Assembly (NCBI RefSeq): GCF_050003625.1
Contig: NC_134399.1
Span: 151,026,473-151,090,472 of the forward strand
DNA length: 64,000 bases
Origin: Haematobia irritans
Lineage: Eukaryota > Arthropoda > Insecta > Diptera > Muscidae
Direction of reading: 5' to 3'
Shown: positions 33,338-47,550 of the stretch, piece by piece
Numbering within the stretch: position 1 is the stretch's first letter
How the letters are laid out: each line of letters begins with the position of its first letter
The notes under the pieces: generated by a model
Seen by the model: only the letters and a program-made list of their open reading frames with translations
Told to the model about the DNA's origin: nothing
Database searches by the model: none
Program-made: the position numbers and the translations under genes

Positions 33338-35233
33338 AATCGAAAATTCCATCTAAATCGTGAAAAAATTGAAATTTTTATATGAAAAACTTGTTTTGCT
33401 CATATCTCCTAAACTATGCGTCCTAGAGCGAAAAGGAGCTTAATTCATGACCACCCCCCAAAAAATCGAAAATTCCTTCCAAATCCTGAAAAAATTGAAA
33501 TTTTTATATGAAAAACTTGTTTTGCTCATATCTCCTAAACTATGCGTCCTAGAGCGACAAGGAGCTTAATTCATAACCACCCCGAAAAAATCGAAAATTC
33601 CTTCCAAATCCTGAAAAAATTGAAATTTTTATATGAAAAACTTGTTTTGCTCATATCTCCTGAACTATGCGTCCTAGAGCGAAAAGGAGCTTAATTCATG
33701 ACCACCCCCAAAAAATCAAAAATTCCTTCCAAATCCTGAAAAAATTGAAATTTTTATATGAAAAACTTGTTTTGCTCATATCTCCTAAACTATGCGTCCT
33801 AGAGCGAAAAGGAGCTTAATTCATGACCACCCCCAAAAAATCGAAAATTCCTTCCAAATCCTGAAAAAATTGAAATTTTTATATGAAAAACTTGTTTTGC
33901 TCATATCTCCTAAACTATGCGTCCTAGAGCGAAAAGGAGCTTAATTCATGACCACCCCCAAAAAAATCGAAAATGCCATCCAAATCCTGAAAAAATTTTA
34001 ATTTTTATATGAAAAACTTGTTTTGCTCATATCTCCTAAACTATGCGTCCTAGAGCGAAAAGGAGCTTAATTCATGACCACCCCCAAAAAATCGAAAATT
34101 CCTTCCAAATCCTGAAAAAATTGAAATTTTTATATGAAAAACTTGTTTTGCTCATATCTCCTAAACTATGCGTCCTAGAGCGAAAAGGAGCTTAATTCAT
34201 GACCTCCCTCAAAAAATCGAAAATTCCATCCAAATCCTGAAAAAATTGAAATTTTTATATGAAAAACTTGTTTTGCTCATATCTCCTAAACTATGCGTCC
34301 TAGAGCGAAAAGGAGCTTAATTCATGACCACCCCCAAAAAATCGAAAATTCCTTCCAAATCGTGAAAAAATTTAAATTTTTATATGAAAAACTTGTTTTG
34401 CTCATATCTCCTAAACTATGCGTCCTAGAGCGAAAAGGAGCTTAATTCATGACCACCCCCAAAAAATCGAAAATTCCTCCCAAATCCTGAAAAAATTGAA
34501 ATTTTTATATGAAAAACTTGTTTTGCTCATATCTCCTAAACTATGCGTCCTAGAGCGAAAAGGAGCATAATTCATGACCACCCCCAAAAAATCGAAAATT
34601 CCTTCCAAATCCTGAAAAAATTGAAATTTTTATATGAAAAACTTGTTTTGCTCATATCTCCTAAACTATGCGTCCTAGAGCGAAAAGGAGCTTAATTCAT
34701 GACCACCCCCAAAAAATCGAAAATTCCATCTAAATCCTGAAAAAATTTAAATTTTTATATGAAAAACTTGTTTTGCTCATATCTCCTAAACTATGCGTCC
34801 TAGAGCGAAAAGGAGCTTAATTCATGACCACCCCCAAAAAATCGAAAATACCTTCCAAATCCTGAAAAAATTTAAATTTTTATATGAAAAACTTGTTTTG
34901 CTCATATCTCCTAAACTATGCGTCCTAGAGCGAAAAGGAGCTTAATTCATGACCACCTCAAAAAATCGAAAATTCCTTCCAAATCCTGAAAAAATTGAAA
35001 TTTTTATATGAAAAACTTGTTTTGCTCATATCTCCTAAACTATGCGTCCTAGAGCGAAAAGGAGCTTTATTCATGACCACCCCCAAAAAACGAAAATTCC
35101 TTCCAAATCCTGAAAAAATTGAAATTTTTATTTGAAAAATTTTTTTTGCTCATATCTCCTAAACTATGCGTCCTAGAGCGAAAAGGAGCTTAATTCATGA
35201 AATTTTTATATGAAAAAGGAAAGGAGCTTAATT
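33338..35233 (+). repeat. 1.9-kb duplication of about 30800-32820
   Basis: CCATCTAAATCG (30811 / 33349) and AGCGACAAGG (31015 / 33553) recur at 2538 bp; the AAATACC cassette recurs at 2413 bp. The 125-bp difference is one monomer (the AAATCCAGAAAAAATTG / GCGTCCCAGAG one near 31940-32010) missing from the right copy. Confidence 0.8.
34828..35233 (+). repeat. Same cassette, fourth copy
   Basis: ATACC at 34848, junction at 35198 (350 bp). Private change GAGCTTTATTC before the CCCAAAAAACG monomer. Confidence 0.85.
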
Positions 35234-36238
35234 CATGACCACCCCCAAAAAATCGAAAATTCCTTCCAAATCCTGAAAAAATTGAAATTTTTATATGAAA
35301 AACTTGTTTTGCTCATATCTCCTAAACTATGCGTCCTAGAGCGAAAAGGAGCTTAATTCATGACCACCCCCAAAAAATCGAAAATTCCTTCCAAATCTTG
35401 AAAAAATTTAATTTTTTATATGAAAAACTTGTTTTGCTCATATCTCCTAAACTATGCGTCCTAGAGCGAAAAGGAGCTTAATTCATGACCACCCCCAAAA
35501 AATCGAAAATTCCTTCCAAATCCTGAAAAAATTTAAATTTTTATATGAAAAATTTTGTTTGCTCATATCTCCTAAACTATGCGTCCTAGAGCGAAAAGGA
35601 GCTTAATTCATGACCACCCCCAAAAAATCGAAAATTCCTCCCAAATCCTGAAAAAATTGAAATTTTTATATGAAAAACTTGTTTTGCTCATATCTCCTAA
35701 ACTATGCGTCCTAGAGCGAAAAGGAGCTTAATTCATGACCACCCCCAAAAAATCGAAAATTCCTTCCAAATCCTGAAAAAATTTAAATTTTTATATGAAA
35801 AACTTGTTTTGCTCATATCTCCTAAACTATGCGTCCCAGAGCGAAAAGGAGCTTAATTCATGACCACCCCCAAAAAATCGAAAATTCCTCCCAAATCCTG
35901 AAAAAATTGAAATTTTTATATGAAAAACTTGTTTTGCTCATATCTCCTAAACTATGCGTCCTAGAGCGAAAAGGAGCATAATTCATGACCACCCCCAAAA
36001 AATTGAAAATTCCTTCCAAATCCTGAAAAAATTGAAATTTTTATATGAAAAACTTGTTTTGCTCATATCTCCTAAACTATGCGTCCTAGAGCGAAAAGGA
36101 GCTTAATTCATGACCACCCCCAAAAAATCGAAAATTCCATCTAAATCCTGAAAAAATTTAAATTTTTATATGAAAAACTTGTTTTGCTCATATCTCCTAA
36201 ACTATGCGTCCTAGAGCGAAAAGGAGCTTAATTCATGA

Positions 36239-36644
36239 CCACCCCCAAAAAATCGAAAATACCTTCCAAATCCTGAAAAAATTTAAATTTTTATATGAAA
36301 AACTTGTTTTGCTCATATCTCCTAAACTATGCGTCCTAGAGCGAAAAGGAGCTTAATTCATGACCACCTCAAAAAATCGAAAATTCCTTCCAAATCTTGA
36401 AAAAATTGAAATTTTTATATGAAAAACTTGTTTTGCTCATATCTCCTAAACTATGCGTCCTAGAGCGAAAAGGAGCTTAATTCATGACCACCCCCAAAAA
36501 ACGAAAATTCCTTCCAAATCCTGAAAAAATTGAAATTTTTATTTGAAAAATTTTTTTTGCTCATATCTCCTAAACTATGCGTCCTAGAGCGAAAAGGAGC
36601 TTAATTCATGAAATTTTTATATGAAAAAGGAAAGGAGCTTAATT
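36239..36644 (+). repeat. Same cassette, fifth copy
   Basis: ATACC at 36259, junction at 36609 (350 bp). Private change AAATCTTGAAAAA in the CCACCTC monomer. Confidence 0.85.
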
Positions 36645-39600
36645 CATGACCACCCCCAAAAAATCGAAAATTCCTTCCAAATCCTGAAAAAATTGAAATT
36701 TTTATATGAAAAACTTGTTTTGCTCATATCTCCTAAACTATGCGTCCTAGAGCGAAAAGGAGCTTAATTCATGACCACCCCCAAAAAATCGAAAATTCCT
36801 TCCAAATCCAGAAAAAATTGAAATTTTTATATGAAAAACTTGTTTTGCTCATATCTCCTAAACTATGCGTCCTAGAGCGAAAAGGAGCTTAATTCATGAC
36901 CACCCCCAAAAAATCGAAAATTCCATCTAAATCCTGAAAAAAATTAAATTTTTATATGAAAAACTTGTTTTGCTCATATCTCCTAAACTATGCGTCCTAG
37001 AGCGAAAAGGAGCTTAATTCATGACCACCCCCAAAAAATCGAAAATTCCTTCCAAATCCTGAAAAGATTGAAATTTTTATATGAAAAACTTGTTTTGCTC
37101 ATATCTCCTAAACTATGCGTCCTAGAGCGAAAAGGAGCTTAATTCATGACCACCCCCAAAAAATCGAAAATTCCTTCCAAATCCTGAAAAAATTGAAATT
37201 TTTATATGAAAAACTTGTTTTGCTCATATCTCCTAAACTATGCGTCCTAGAGCGAAAAGGAGCTTAATTCATGACCACCTCAAAAAATCGAAAATTCCTT
37301 CCAAATCCTGAAAAAATTGAAATTTTTATATGAAAAACTTGTTTTGCTCATATCTCCTAAACTATGCGTCCTAGAGCGAAAAGGAGCTTAATTCATGACC
37401 ACCCCCAAAAAAATCCAAAATTCCATCCAAATCCTGAAAAAAATTGAAATTTTTATATGAAAAACTTGTTTTGCTCATATCTCCTAAACTATGCGTCCTA
37501 GAGCGAAAAGGAGCTTAATTCATGACCACCCCCAAAAAATTGAAAATTCCATCTAAATCCTGAAAAAATTTAAATTTTTATATGAAAAACTTATTTTGCT
37601 CATATCTCCTAAACTATGCGTCCCAGAGCGAAAAGGAGCTTAATTCATGACCACCCCCAAAAAATCGAAAATTCCTTCCCAATCCTGAAAAAATTTAAAT
37701 TTTTATATGAAAAACTTGTTTTGCTCATTTCTCCTAAACTATGCGTCCTAGAGCGAAAAGGAGCTTAATTCATGACCTCCCTCAAAAAATCGAAAATTCC
37801 ATCCAAATCCTGAAAAAATTTTAATTTTTATATGAAAAACTTGTTTTGCTCCTATCTCCTAAAATATGCGTCCTAGAGCGAAAAGGAGCTTAATTCATTA
37901 CCACCCCCAAAAAAATCGAAAATTCCTTCCCAATCCTGAAAAAATTGAAATTTTTATATGAAAAACTTGTTTTGCTCATTTCTCCTAAACTATGCGTCCT
38001 AGAGCGAAAAGGAGCTTAATTCATGACCTCCCTCAAAAAATCGAAAATTCCATCCAAATCCTGAAAAAATTTTAATTTTTATATGAAAAACTTGTTTTGC
38101 TCCTATCTCCTAAAATATGCGTCCTAGAGCGAAAAGGAGCTTAATTCATTACCACCCCCAAAAAAATCGAAAATTCCTTCCAAATCCTGAAAAAATTGAA
38201 ATTTTTATATGAAAAACTTGTTTTGCTCATATCTCCTAAACTATGCGTCCTAGAGCGAAAAGGAGCTTAATTCATGACCTCCCTCAAAAAATCGAAAATT
38301 CCATCTAAATCCTGAAAAAATTTAAATTTTTATATGAAAAACTTGTTTTGCTCATATCTCCTAAACTATGCGTCCTAGAGCGAAAAGGAGCTTAATTCAT
38401 GACCACCCCCAAAAAATCGAAAATTCCTTCCAAATCCTGAAAAAATTGAAATTTTTATATGAAAAACTTGTTTTGCTCATATCTCCTAAACTATGCGTCC
38501 TAGAGCGAAAAGGAGCTTAATTCACGACCACCCCCAAAAAATTGAAAATTCCATCTAAATCCTGAAAAAATTTAAATTTTTATATGAAAAACTTGTTTTG
38601 CTCATATCTCCTAAACTATGCGTCCCAGAGCGAAAAGGAGCTTAATTCATGACCACCCCCAAAAAATCGAAAATTCCTTCCAAATCCTGAAAAAATTGAA
38701 ATTTTTATATGAAAATCTTTTTTTTGCTCATATCTCCTAAACTATGCGTCCTAGAGCGAAAAGGAGCTTAATTCATGACCACCCCCAAAAAATCGAAAAT
38801 TCCATCTAAATCCTGAAAAAATTTAAATTTTTATATGAAAAACTTGTTTTGCTCATATCTCCTAAACTATGCGTCCTAGAGCGAAAAGGAGCTTAATTCA
38901 TGACCACCCCCAAAAAATCGAAAATTCCTTCCACATCATGAAAAAATTGAAATTTTTATATGAAAAACTTGTTTTGCTCATATCTCCTAAACTATGCGTC
39001 CTAGAGAGAAAAGGAGCTTAATTTATGACCACCCCCAAAAAATCGAAAATTCCTTCCAAATCCTCAAAAAATTGAAATTTTTATATGAAAAACTTGTTTT
39101 GCTCATATCTCCTAAACTATGCGTCTTAGAGCGAAAAGGAGCTTAATTCATGACCACCCCCAAAAAATCGAAAATTCCTACCAAATCCTGAAAAAATTGA
39201 AATTTTTATATGAAAAACTTGTTTTGCTCATATCTTCTAAACTATGCGTCCTAGAGCGAAAAGGAGCTTAATTCATGACCTCCCTCAAAAAATCGAAAAT
39301 TCCATCCAAATCCTGAAAAAATTTTAATTTTTATATGAAAAACTTGTTTTGCTCATATCTCCTAAACTATGCGTCCTAGAGCGAAAAGGAGCTTAATTCA
39401 TGACCACCCCCAAAAAATCCAAAATTCCATCCAAATCCTGAAAAAAATTGAAATTTTTATATGAAAAACTTGTTTTGCTCATATCTCCTAAACTATGCGT
39501 CCTAGAGCGAAAAGGGGCTTAATTCATGACCACCCCCAAAAAATCGAAAATTCCTTCCAAATCGTGAAAAAATTTAAATTTGTATTTGAAAAACTTGTTT

Positions 39601-40323
39601 TGCTCATATCTCCTAAACTATGCGGCCTAGAGCGAAAAGGAGCTTAATTCATGACCACCCCCAAAAAATCGAAAATTCCTTCCAAATCCTGAAAAAATTG
39701 AAATTTTTATATGAAAAATTTTTTTTGCTCATATCTCCTAAACTATGCGTCCTAGAGCGAAAAGGAGCTTAATTCATGACCACCCCCCAAAAAATTGAAA
39801 ATTCCATCTAAATCCTGAAAAAATTTAAATTTTTATATGAAAAACTTGTTTTGCTCATATCTCCTAAACTATGCGTCCTAGAGAGAAAAGGAGCTTAATT
39901 CATGACCACCCCCAAAAAATCGAAAATTCCTTCCAAATCGTGAAAAAATTGAAATTTTTAAATGAAAAACTTGTTTTGCTCATATCTCCTAAACTATGCG
40001 TCCTAGAGCGAAAAGGAGCTTAATTCATGACCACCCCCAAAAAATCGAAAATTCCTTCCAAATCGTGAAAAAATTTAAATTTTTATATGAAAAACTTGTC
40101 TTGCTCATATCTCCTAAACTATGCGTCCTAGAGCGAAAAGGAGCTTAATTCATGACCACCCCCAAAAAATCGAAAATTCCTTCCAAATCCTGAAAAAATT
40201 GAAATTTTTATATGAAAAACTTGTTTTGCTCATATCTCCTAAACTATGCGTCCTAGAGCGAAAAGGAGCTTAATTCATGACCTCCCTCAAAAAATCGAAA
40301 ATTCCATCCAAATCCTGAAAAAA

Positions 40324-43300
40324 TTTTAATTAATTCATGACCACCCAAAAAAAAATCGAAAATTCCTTTCAAATCCTGAAAAAATTGAAATTTTTATATG
40401 AAAAACTTGTTTTGCTCATATCTCCTAAACTATGCGTCCTAGAGCGAAAAGGAGCTTAATTCATGACCACCCCCAAAAATCGAAAATTCCTTCTAAATCC
40501 TGAAAAAATTGAAATTTTTATATGAAAAACTTGTTTTGCTCATATCTTCTAAACTATGCGTCCTAGAGCGAAAAGGAGCTTAATTCATGACCTCCCTCAA
40601 AAAATCGAAAATTCCATCCAAATCCTGAAAAAATTTTAATTTTTATATGAAAAACTTGTTTTGGTCATATCTCCTAAACTATGCGTCCTAGAGCGAAAAG
40701 GAGCTTAATTCATGACCACCCCCAAAAAATCGAAAATTCCATCTAAATCCTGAAAAAATTTAAATTTTTATATGAAAAACTTGTTTTGCTCATATCTCCT
40801 AAACTATGCGTCCTAGAGCGAAAAGGAGCTTAATTCATGACCACCCCCAAAAAATCGAAAATTCCTTCCACATCCTGAAAAAATTGAAATTTTTATATGA
40901 AAAACTTGTTTTGCTCATATCTCCTAAACTATGCGTCCTAGAGAGAAAAGGAGCTTAATTTATGACCACTCCCAAAAAATCGAAAATTCCTTCCAAATCC
41001 TGAAAAAATTGAAATTTTTATATGAAAAACTTGTTTTGCTCATATCTCCTAAACTATGCGTCCTAGAGCGAAAAGGAGCTTAATTCATGACCACCCCCAA
41101 AAAATCGAAAATTCCTTCCAAATCCTGAAAAAATTGAAATTTTTATATGAAAAACTAGAGCGAAAAGGAGCTTAATTCATGACCACCCCCAAAAAATCGA
41201 AAATTCCTTCCAAATCCTGAAAAAATTTAAATTTTTATATGAAAAATTTTTTTTTGCTCATATCTCCTAAACTATGCGTCCTAGAGCGAAAAGGAGCTTA
41301 ATTCATGACCACCCCCAAAAAATCGAAAATTCCATCTAAATCCTGAAAAAATTAAAATTTTTATATGAAAAACTTGTTTTGTTCATATCTCCTAAACTAT
41401 GCGTCCTAGAGCGAAAAGGAGCTTAATTCGTGACCACCCCCAAAAAATCGAAAATTCCTTCCAAATCCTGAAAAAATTGAAATTTTTATATGAAAAACTT
41501 GTTTTGCTCATATCTCCTAAACTATGCGTCCTAGAGCGAAAAGGAGCTTAATTCATGACCACTCCCAAAAAATCGAAAATTCCTTCCAAATCGTGAAAAA
41601 AATTTAAGTTTTTATATGAAAAACTTGTTTTGCTCATATCTCCTAAACTATGCGTCCTAGAGCGAAAAGGAGCTTAATTCATGACCACCCCCAAAAAATC
41701 GAAAATTCCTTCCAAATCTTGAAAAAATTGAAATTTTTATATGAAAAACTTGTTTTGCTCATATCTCCTAAACTATGCGTCCTAGAGCGAAAAGGAGCTT
41801 AATTCATGACCTCCCTCAAAAAATCGAAAATTCCATCCAAATCCTGAAAAAAATTTTAATTTTTATATGAAAAACTTGTTTTGCTCATATCTCCTAAACT
41901 ATGCGTCCTAGAGCGAAAAGGAGCTTAATTCATGACCACCCCCAAAAAAATCGAAAATTCCTTGCAAATCCTGAAAAAATTGAAATTTTTATATGAAAAA
42001 CTTGTTTTGCTCATATCTCCTAAACTATGCGTCCTAGAGGGAAAAGGAGCTTAATTCATGACCACCCCCAAAAAATCAAAAATTCCTTCCAAATCCTGAA
42101 AAAATTGAAATTTTTATATGAAAAACTTGGTTTGCTCGTATCTCCTAAACTATGCGTCCTAGAGCGAAAAGGAGCTTAATTCATGACCACCACCAAAAAA
42201 TCGAAAATTCCTTCCAAATCCTGAAATTATTGAAATTTTTATATGAAAATTTTTTTTTGCTCATATCTCCTAAACTATGCGTCCTAGAGCGAAAAGGAGC
42301 TTAATTCATGACCACCCCCAAAAATCGAAAATTCCATCTAAATCCTGAAAAAATTTAAATTTTTATATGAAAAACTTGTTTTGCTCATATCTCCTAAACT
42401 ATGCGTCCTAGAGCGAAAAGGAGCTTAATTCATGACCACCCCCAAAAAATCGAAAATTCCTTCCAAATCCTGAAAAAATTGAAATTTTTATATGAAAAAC
42501 TTGTTTTGCTCATATCTCCTAAAAAATTTTAATTTTTATATGAAAAACTTGTTTTGCTCATATCTCCTAAACTATGCGTCCTAGAGCGAAAAGGAGCTTA
42601 ATTCATGACCACCCCAAAAAAATCGAAAATTCCTTTCAAATCCTGAAAAAATTGAAATTTTTATATGAAAAAACTTGTTTTGCTCATATCTCCTAAACTA
42701 TGCGTCCTAGAGGGAAAAGGAGCTTAATTCATGACCACCCCCAAAAAATCGAAAATTCCTTCCAAATCGTGAAAAAAATTAAATATTTATATGAAAAACT
42801 TGTTTTGCTCATATCTCCTAAACTATGCGTCCTAGAGCGAAAAGGAGCTTAATTCATGACCTCCCTCAAAAAATCGAAAATTCCATCCAAATCCTGAAAA
42901 ATTTTAATTAATTCATGACCACCCAAAAAAAAATCGAAAATTCCTTTCAAATCCTGAAAAAATTGAAATTTTTATATGAAAAACTTGTTTTGCTCATATC
43001 TCCTAAACTATGCGTCCTAGAGCGAAAAGGAGCTTAATTCATGACCACCCCCAAAAAATCGAAAATTCCTTCTAAATCCTGAAAAAATTTAAATTTTTAT
43101 ATGAAAAACTTGTTTTGCTCATATCTTCTAAACTATGCGTCCTAGAGCGAAAAGGAGCTTAATTCATGACCTCCCTCAAAAAATCGAAAATTCCATCCAA
43201 ATCCTGAAAAAATTTTAATTTTTATATGAAAAACTTGTTTTGGTCATATCTCCTAAACTATGCGTCCTAGAGCGAAAAGGAGCTTAATTCATGACCACCC

Positions 43301-46300
43301 CCAAAAAATCGAAAATTCCATCTAAATCCTGAAAAAATTTAAATTTTTATATGAAAAACTTGTTTTGCTCATATCTCCTAAACTATGCGTCCTAGAGCGA
43401 AAAGGAGCTTAATTCATGACCACCCCCAAAAAATCGAAAATTCCTTCCACATCCTGAAAAAATTGAAATTTTTATATGAAAAACTTGTTTTGCTCATATC
43501 TCCTAAACTATGCGTCCTAGAGAGAAAAGGAGCTTAATTTATGACCACCCCCAAAAAATCGAAAATTCCTTCCAAATCCTGAAAAAATTGAAATTTTTAT
43601 ATGAAAAACTTGTTTTGCTCATATCTCCTAAACTATGCGTCCTAGAGCGAAAAGGAGCTTAATTCATGAGCACCCCCAAAAAATCGAAAATTCCTTCCAA
43701 ATCCTGAAAAAATTGAAATTTTTATATGAAAAACTAGAGCGAAAAGGAGCTTAATTCATGACCACCCCCAAAAAATCGAAAATTCCTTCCAAATCCTGAA
43801 AAAATTTAAATTTTTATATGAAAAATTTTTTTTGCTCATATCTCCTAAACTATGCGTCCTAGAGCGAAAAGGAGCTTAATTCATGACCACCCCCAAAAAA
43901 TCGAAAATTCCATCTAAATCCTGAAAAAATTAAAATTTTTATATGAAAAACTTGTTTTGTTCATATCTCCTAAACTATGCGTCCTAGAGCGAAAAGGAGC
44001 TTAATTCGTGACCACCCCCAAAAAATAGAAAATTCCTTCCAAATCCTGAAAAAATTGAAATTTTTATATGAAAAACTTGTTTTGCTCATATCTCCTAAAC
44101 TATGCGTCCTAGAGCGAAAAGGAGCTTAATTCATGACCACCACCAAAAAATCGAAAATTCCTTCCAAATCCTGAAATTATTGAAATTTTTATATGAAAAT
44201 TTTTTTTGCTCATATCTCCTAAACTATGCGTCCTAGAGCGAAAAGGAGCTTAATTCATGACCACCCCCAAAAATCGAAAATTCCATCTAAATCCTGAAAA
44301 AATTTAAATTTTTATATGAAAAACTTGTTTTGCTCATATCTCCTAAACTATGCGTCCTAGAGCGAAAAGGAGCTTAATTCATGACCACCCCCAAAAAATC
44401 GAAAATTCCTTCCAAATCCTGAAAAAATTGAAATTTTTATATGAAAAACTTGTTTTGCTCATATCTCCTAAAAAATTTTAATTTTTATATGAAAAACTTG
44501 TTTTGCTCATATCTCCTAAACTATGCGTCCTAGAGCGAAAAGGAGCTTAATTCATGACCACCCCAAAAAAATCGAAAATTCCTTTCAAATCCTGAAAAAA
44601 TTGAAATTTTTATATGAAAAAACTTGTTTTGCTCATATCTCCTAAACTATGCGTCCTAGAGGGAAAAGGAGCTTAATTCATGACCACCCCCAAAAAATCG
44701 AAAATTCCTTCCAAATCGTGAAAAAAATTAAATTTTTATATGAAAAACTTGTTTTGCTCATATCTCCTAAACTATGCGTCCTAGAGCGAAAAGGAGCTTA
44801 ATTCATGACCTCCCTCAAAAAATCGAAAATTCCATCCAAATCCTGAAAAAATTTTAATTAATTCATGACCACCCAAAAAAAAATCGAAAATTCCTTTCAA
44901 ATCCTGAAAAAATTGAAATTTTTATATGAAACACTTGTTTTGCTCATATCTCCTAAACTATGCGTCCTAGAGCGAAAAGGAGCTTAATTCATGACCACCC
45001 CCAAAAAATCGAAAATTCCTTCTAAATCCTGAAAAAATTGAAATTTTTATATGAAAAACTTGTTTTGCTCATATCTTCTAAACTATGCGTCCTAGAGCGA
45101 AAAGGAGCTTAATTCATGACCTCCCTCAAAAAATCGAAAATTCCATCCAAATCCTGAAAAAATTTTAATTTTTATATGAAAAACTTGTTTTGGTCATATC
45201 TCCTAAACTATGCGTCCTAGAGCGAAAAGGAGCTTAATTCATGACCACCCCCAAAAAATCGAAAATTCCATCTAAATCCTGAAAAAATTTAAATTTTTAT
45301 ATGAAAAACGTGTTTTGCTCATATCTCCTAAACTATGCGTCCTAGAGCGAAAAGGAGCTTAATTCATGACCACCCCCAAAAAATCGAAAATTCCTTCCAC
45401 ATCCTGAAAAAATTGAAATTTTTATATGAAAAACTTGTTTTGCTCATAACTCCTAAACTATGCGTCCTAGAGAGAAAAGGAGCTTAATTTATGACCACCC
45501 CCAAAAAATCGAAAATTCCTTCCAAATCCTGAAAAAATTGAAATTTTTTTATGAAAAACTTGTTTTGGTCATATCTCCTAAACTATGCGTCCTAGAGCGA
45601 AAAGGAGCTTAATTCATGACCACCCCCAAAAAATCGAAAATTCCTTCCAAATCCTGAAAAAATTGAAATTTTTATATGAAAAACTAGAGCGAAAAGGAGC
45701 TTAATTCATGACCACCCCCAAAAAATCGAAAATTCCTTCCAAATCCTGAAAAAATTTAAATTTTTATATGAAAAATTTTTTTTGCTCATATCTCCTAAAC
45801 TATGCGTCCTAGAGCGAAAAGGAGCTTAATTCATGACCACCCCCAAAAAATCGAAAATTCCATCTAAATCCTGAAAAAATTAAAATTTTTATATGAAAAA
45901 CTTGTTTTGTTCATATCTCCTAAACTATGCGTCCTAGAGCGAAAAGGAGCTTAATTCGTGACCACCCCCAAAAAATCGAAAATTCCTTCCAAATCCTGAA
46001 AAAATTGAAATTTTTATATGAAAAACTTGTTTTGCTCATATCTCCTAAACTATGCGTCCTAGAGGGAAAAGGAGCTTAATTCATGACCACCCCCAAAAAA
46101 TCGAAAATTCCTTCCAAATCCTGAAAAAATTGAAATTTTTATATGAAAAACTTGTTTTGCTCATATCTCCTAAACTATGCGTCCTAGAGCGAAAAGGAGC
46201 TTAATTCATGACCGCCCCCAAAAAATCGAAAATTCCTTCCAAATCGTGAAAAAAATTAAATTTTTATATGAAAAACTTGTTTTGCTCATATCTCCTAAAC

Positions 46301-47550
46301 TATGCGTCCTAGAGCGAAAAGGAGCTTAATTCATGACCACCCCCAAAAAATCGAAAATTCCTTCCAAATCCTGAAAAAATTGAAATTTTTATATGAAAAA
46401 CTTGTTTTGCTCATATCTCCTAAACTATGCGTCCTAGAGCGAAAAGGAGCTTAATTCATGACCTCCCTCAAAAAATCGAAAATTCCATCCAAATCCTGAA
46501 AAAAATTTTAATTTTTATATGAAAAACTTGTTTTGCTCATATCTCCTAAACTATGCGTCCTAGAGCGAAAAGGAGCTTAATTCATGACCACCCCCAAAAA
46601 AATCGAAAATTCCTTCCAAATCCTGAAAAAATTGAAATTTTTATATGAAAAACTTGTTTTGCTCATATCTCCTAAACTATGCGTCCTAGAGGGAAAAGGA
46701 GCTTAATTCATGACCACCCCCAAAAAATCAAAAATTCCTTCCAAATCCTGAAAAAATTGAAATTTTTATATGAAAAACTTGGTTTGCTCATATCTCCTAA
46801 ACTATGCGTCCTAGAGCGAAAAGGAGCTTAATTCATGACCACCACCAAAAAATCGAAAATTCCTTCCAAATCCTGAAATTATTGAAATTTTTATATGAAA
46901 AATTTTTTTTGCTCATATCTCCTAAACTATGCGTCCTAGAGCGAAAAGGAGCTTAATTCATGACCACCCCCAAAAATCGAAAATTCCATCTAAATCCTGA
47001 AAAAATTTAAATTTTTATATGAAAAACTTGTTTTGCTCATATCTCCTAAACTATGCGTCCTAGAGCGAAAAGGAGCTTAATTCATGACCACCCCCAAAAA
47101 ATCGAAAATTCCTTCCAAATCCTGAAAAAATTGAAATTTTTATATGAAAAACTTGTTTTGCTCATATCTCCTAAAAAATTTTAATTTTTATATGAAAAAC
47201 TTGTTTTGCTCATATCTCCTAAACTATGCGTCCTAGAGCGAAAAGGAGCTTAATTCATGACCACCCCAAAAAAAATCGAAAATTCCTTTCAAATCCTGAA
47301 AAAATTGAAATTTTTATATGAAAAAACTTGTTTTGCTCATATCTCCTAAACTATGCGTCCTAGAGGGAAAAGGAGCTTAATTCATGACCACCCCCAAAAA
47401 ATCGAAAATTCCTTCCAAATCGTGAAAAAAATTAAATTTTTATATGACAAACTTGTTTTGCTCATATCTCCTAAACTATGCGTCCTAGAGCGAAAAGGAG
47501 CTTAATTCATGACCACCCCCAAAAAATCGAAAATTCCTTCCAAATCCTGA
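40324..47550 (+). repeat. Three-copy higher-order repeat (2578, 1950 and about 2.7 kb)
   Basis: The chimera TTTTAATTAATTC starts at 40324, 42902 and 44852. The chimera AAAACTAGAGCG follows 827-828 bp later in all three (41151, 43730, 45680). The chimera CCTAAAAAATTTTAAT follows at 42521, 44470 and 47173, that is 1370, 740 and 1493 bp later. Copy two therefore lacks about five monomers and copy three has about one more than copy one. The right boundary of copy three is approximate. Confidence 0.82.
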
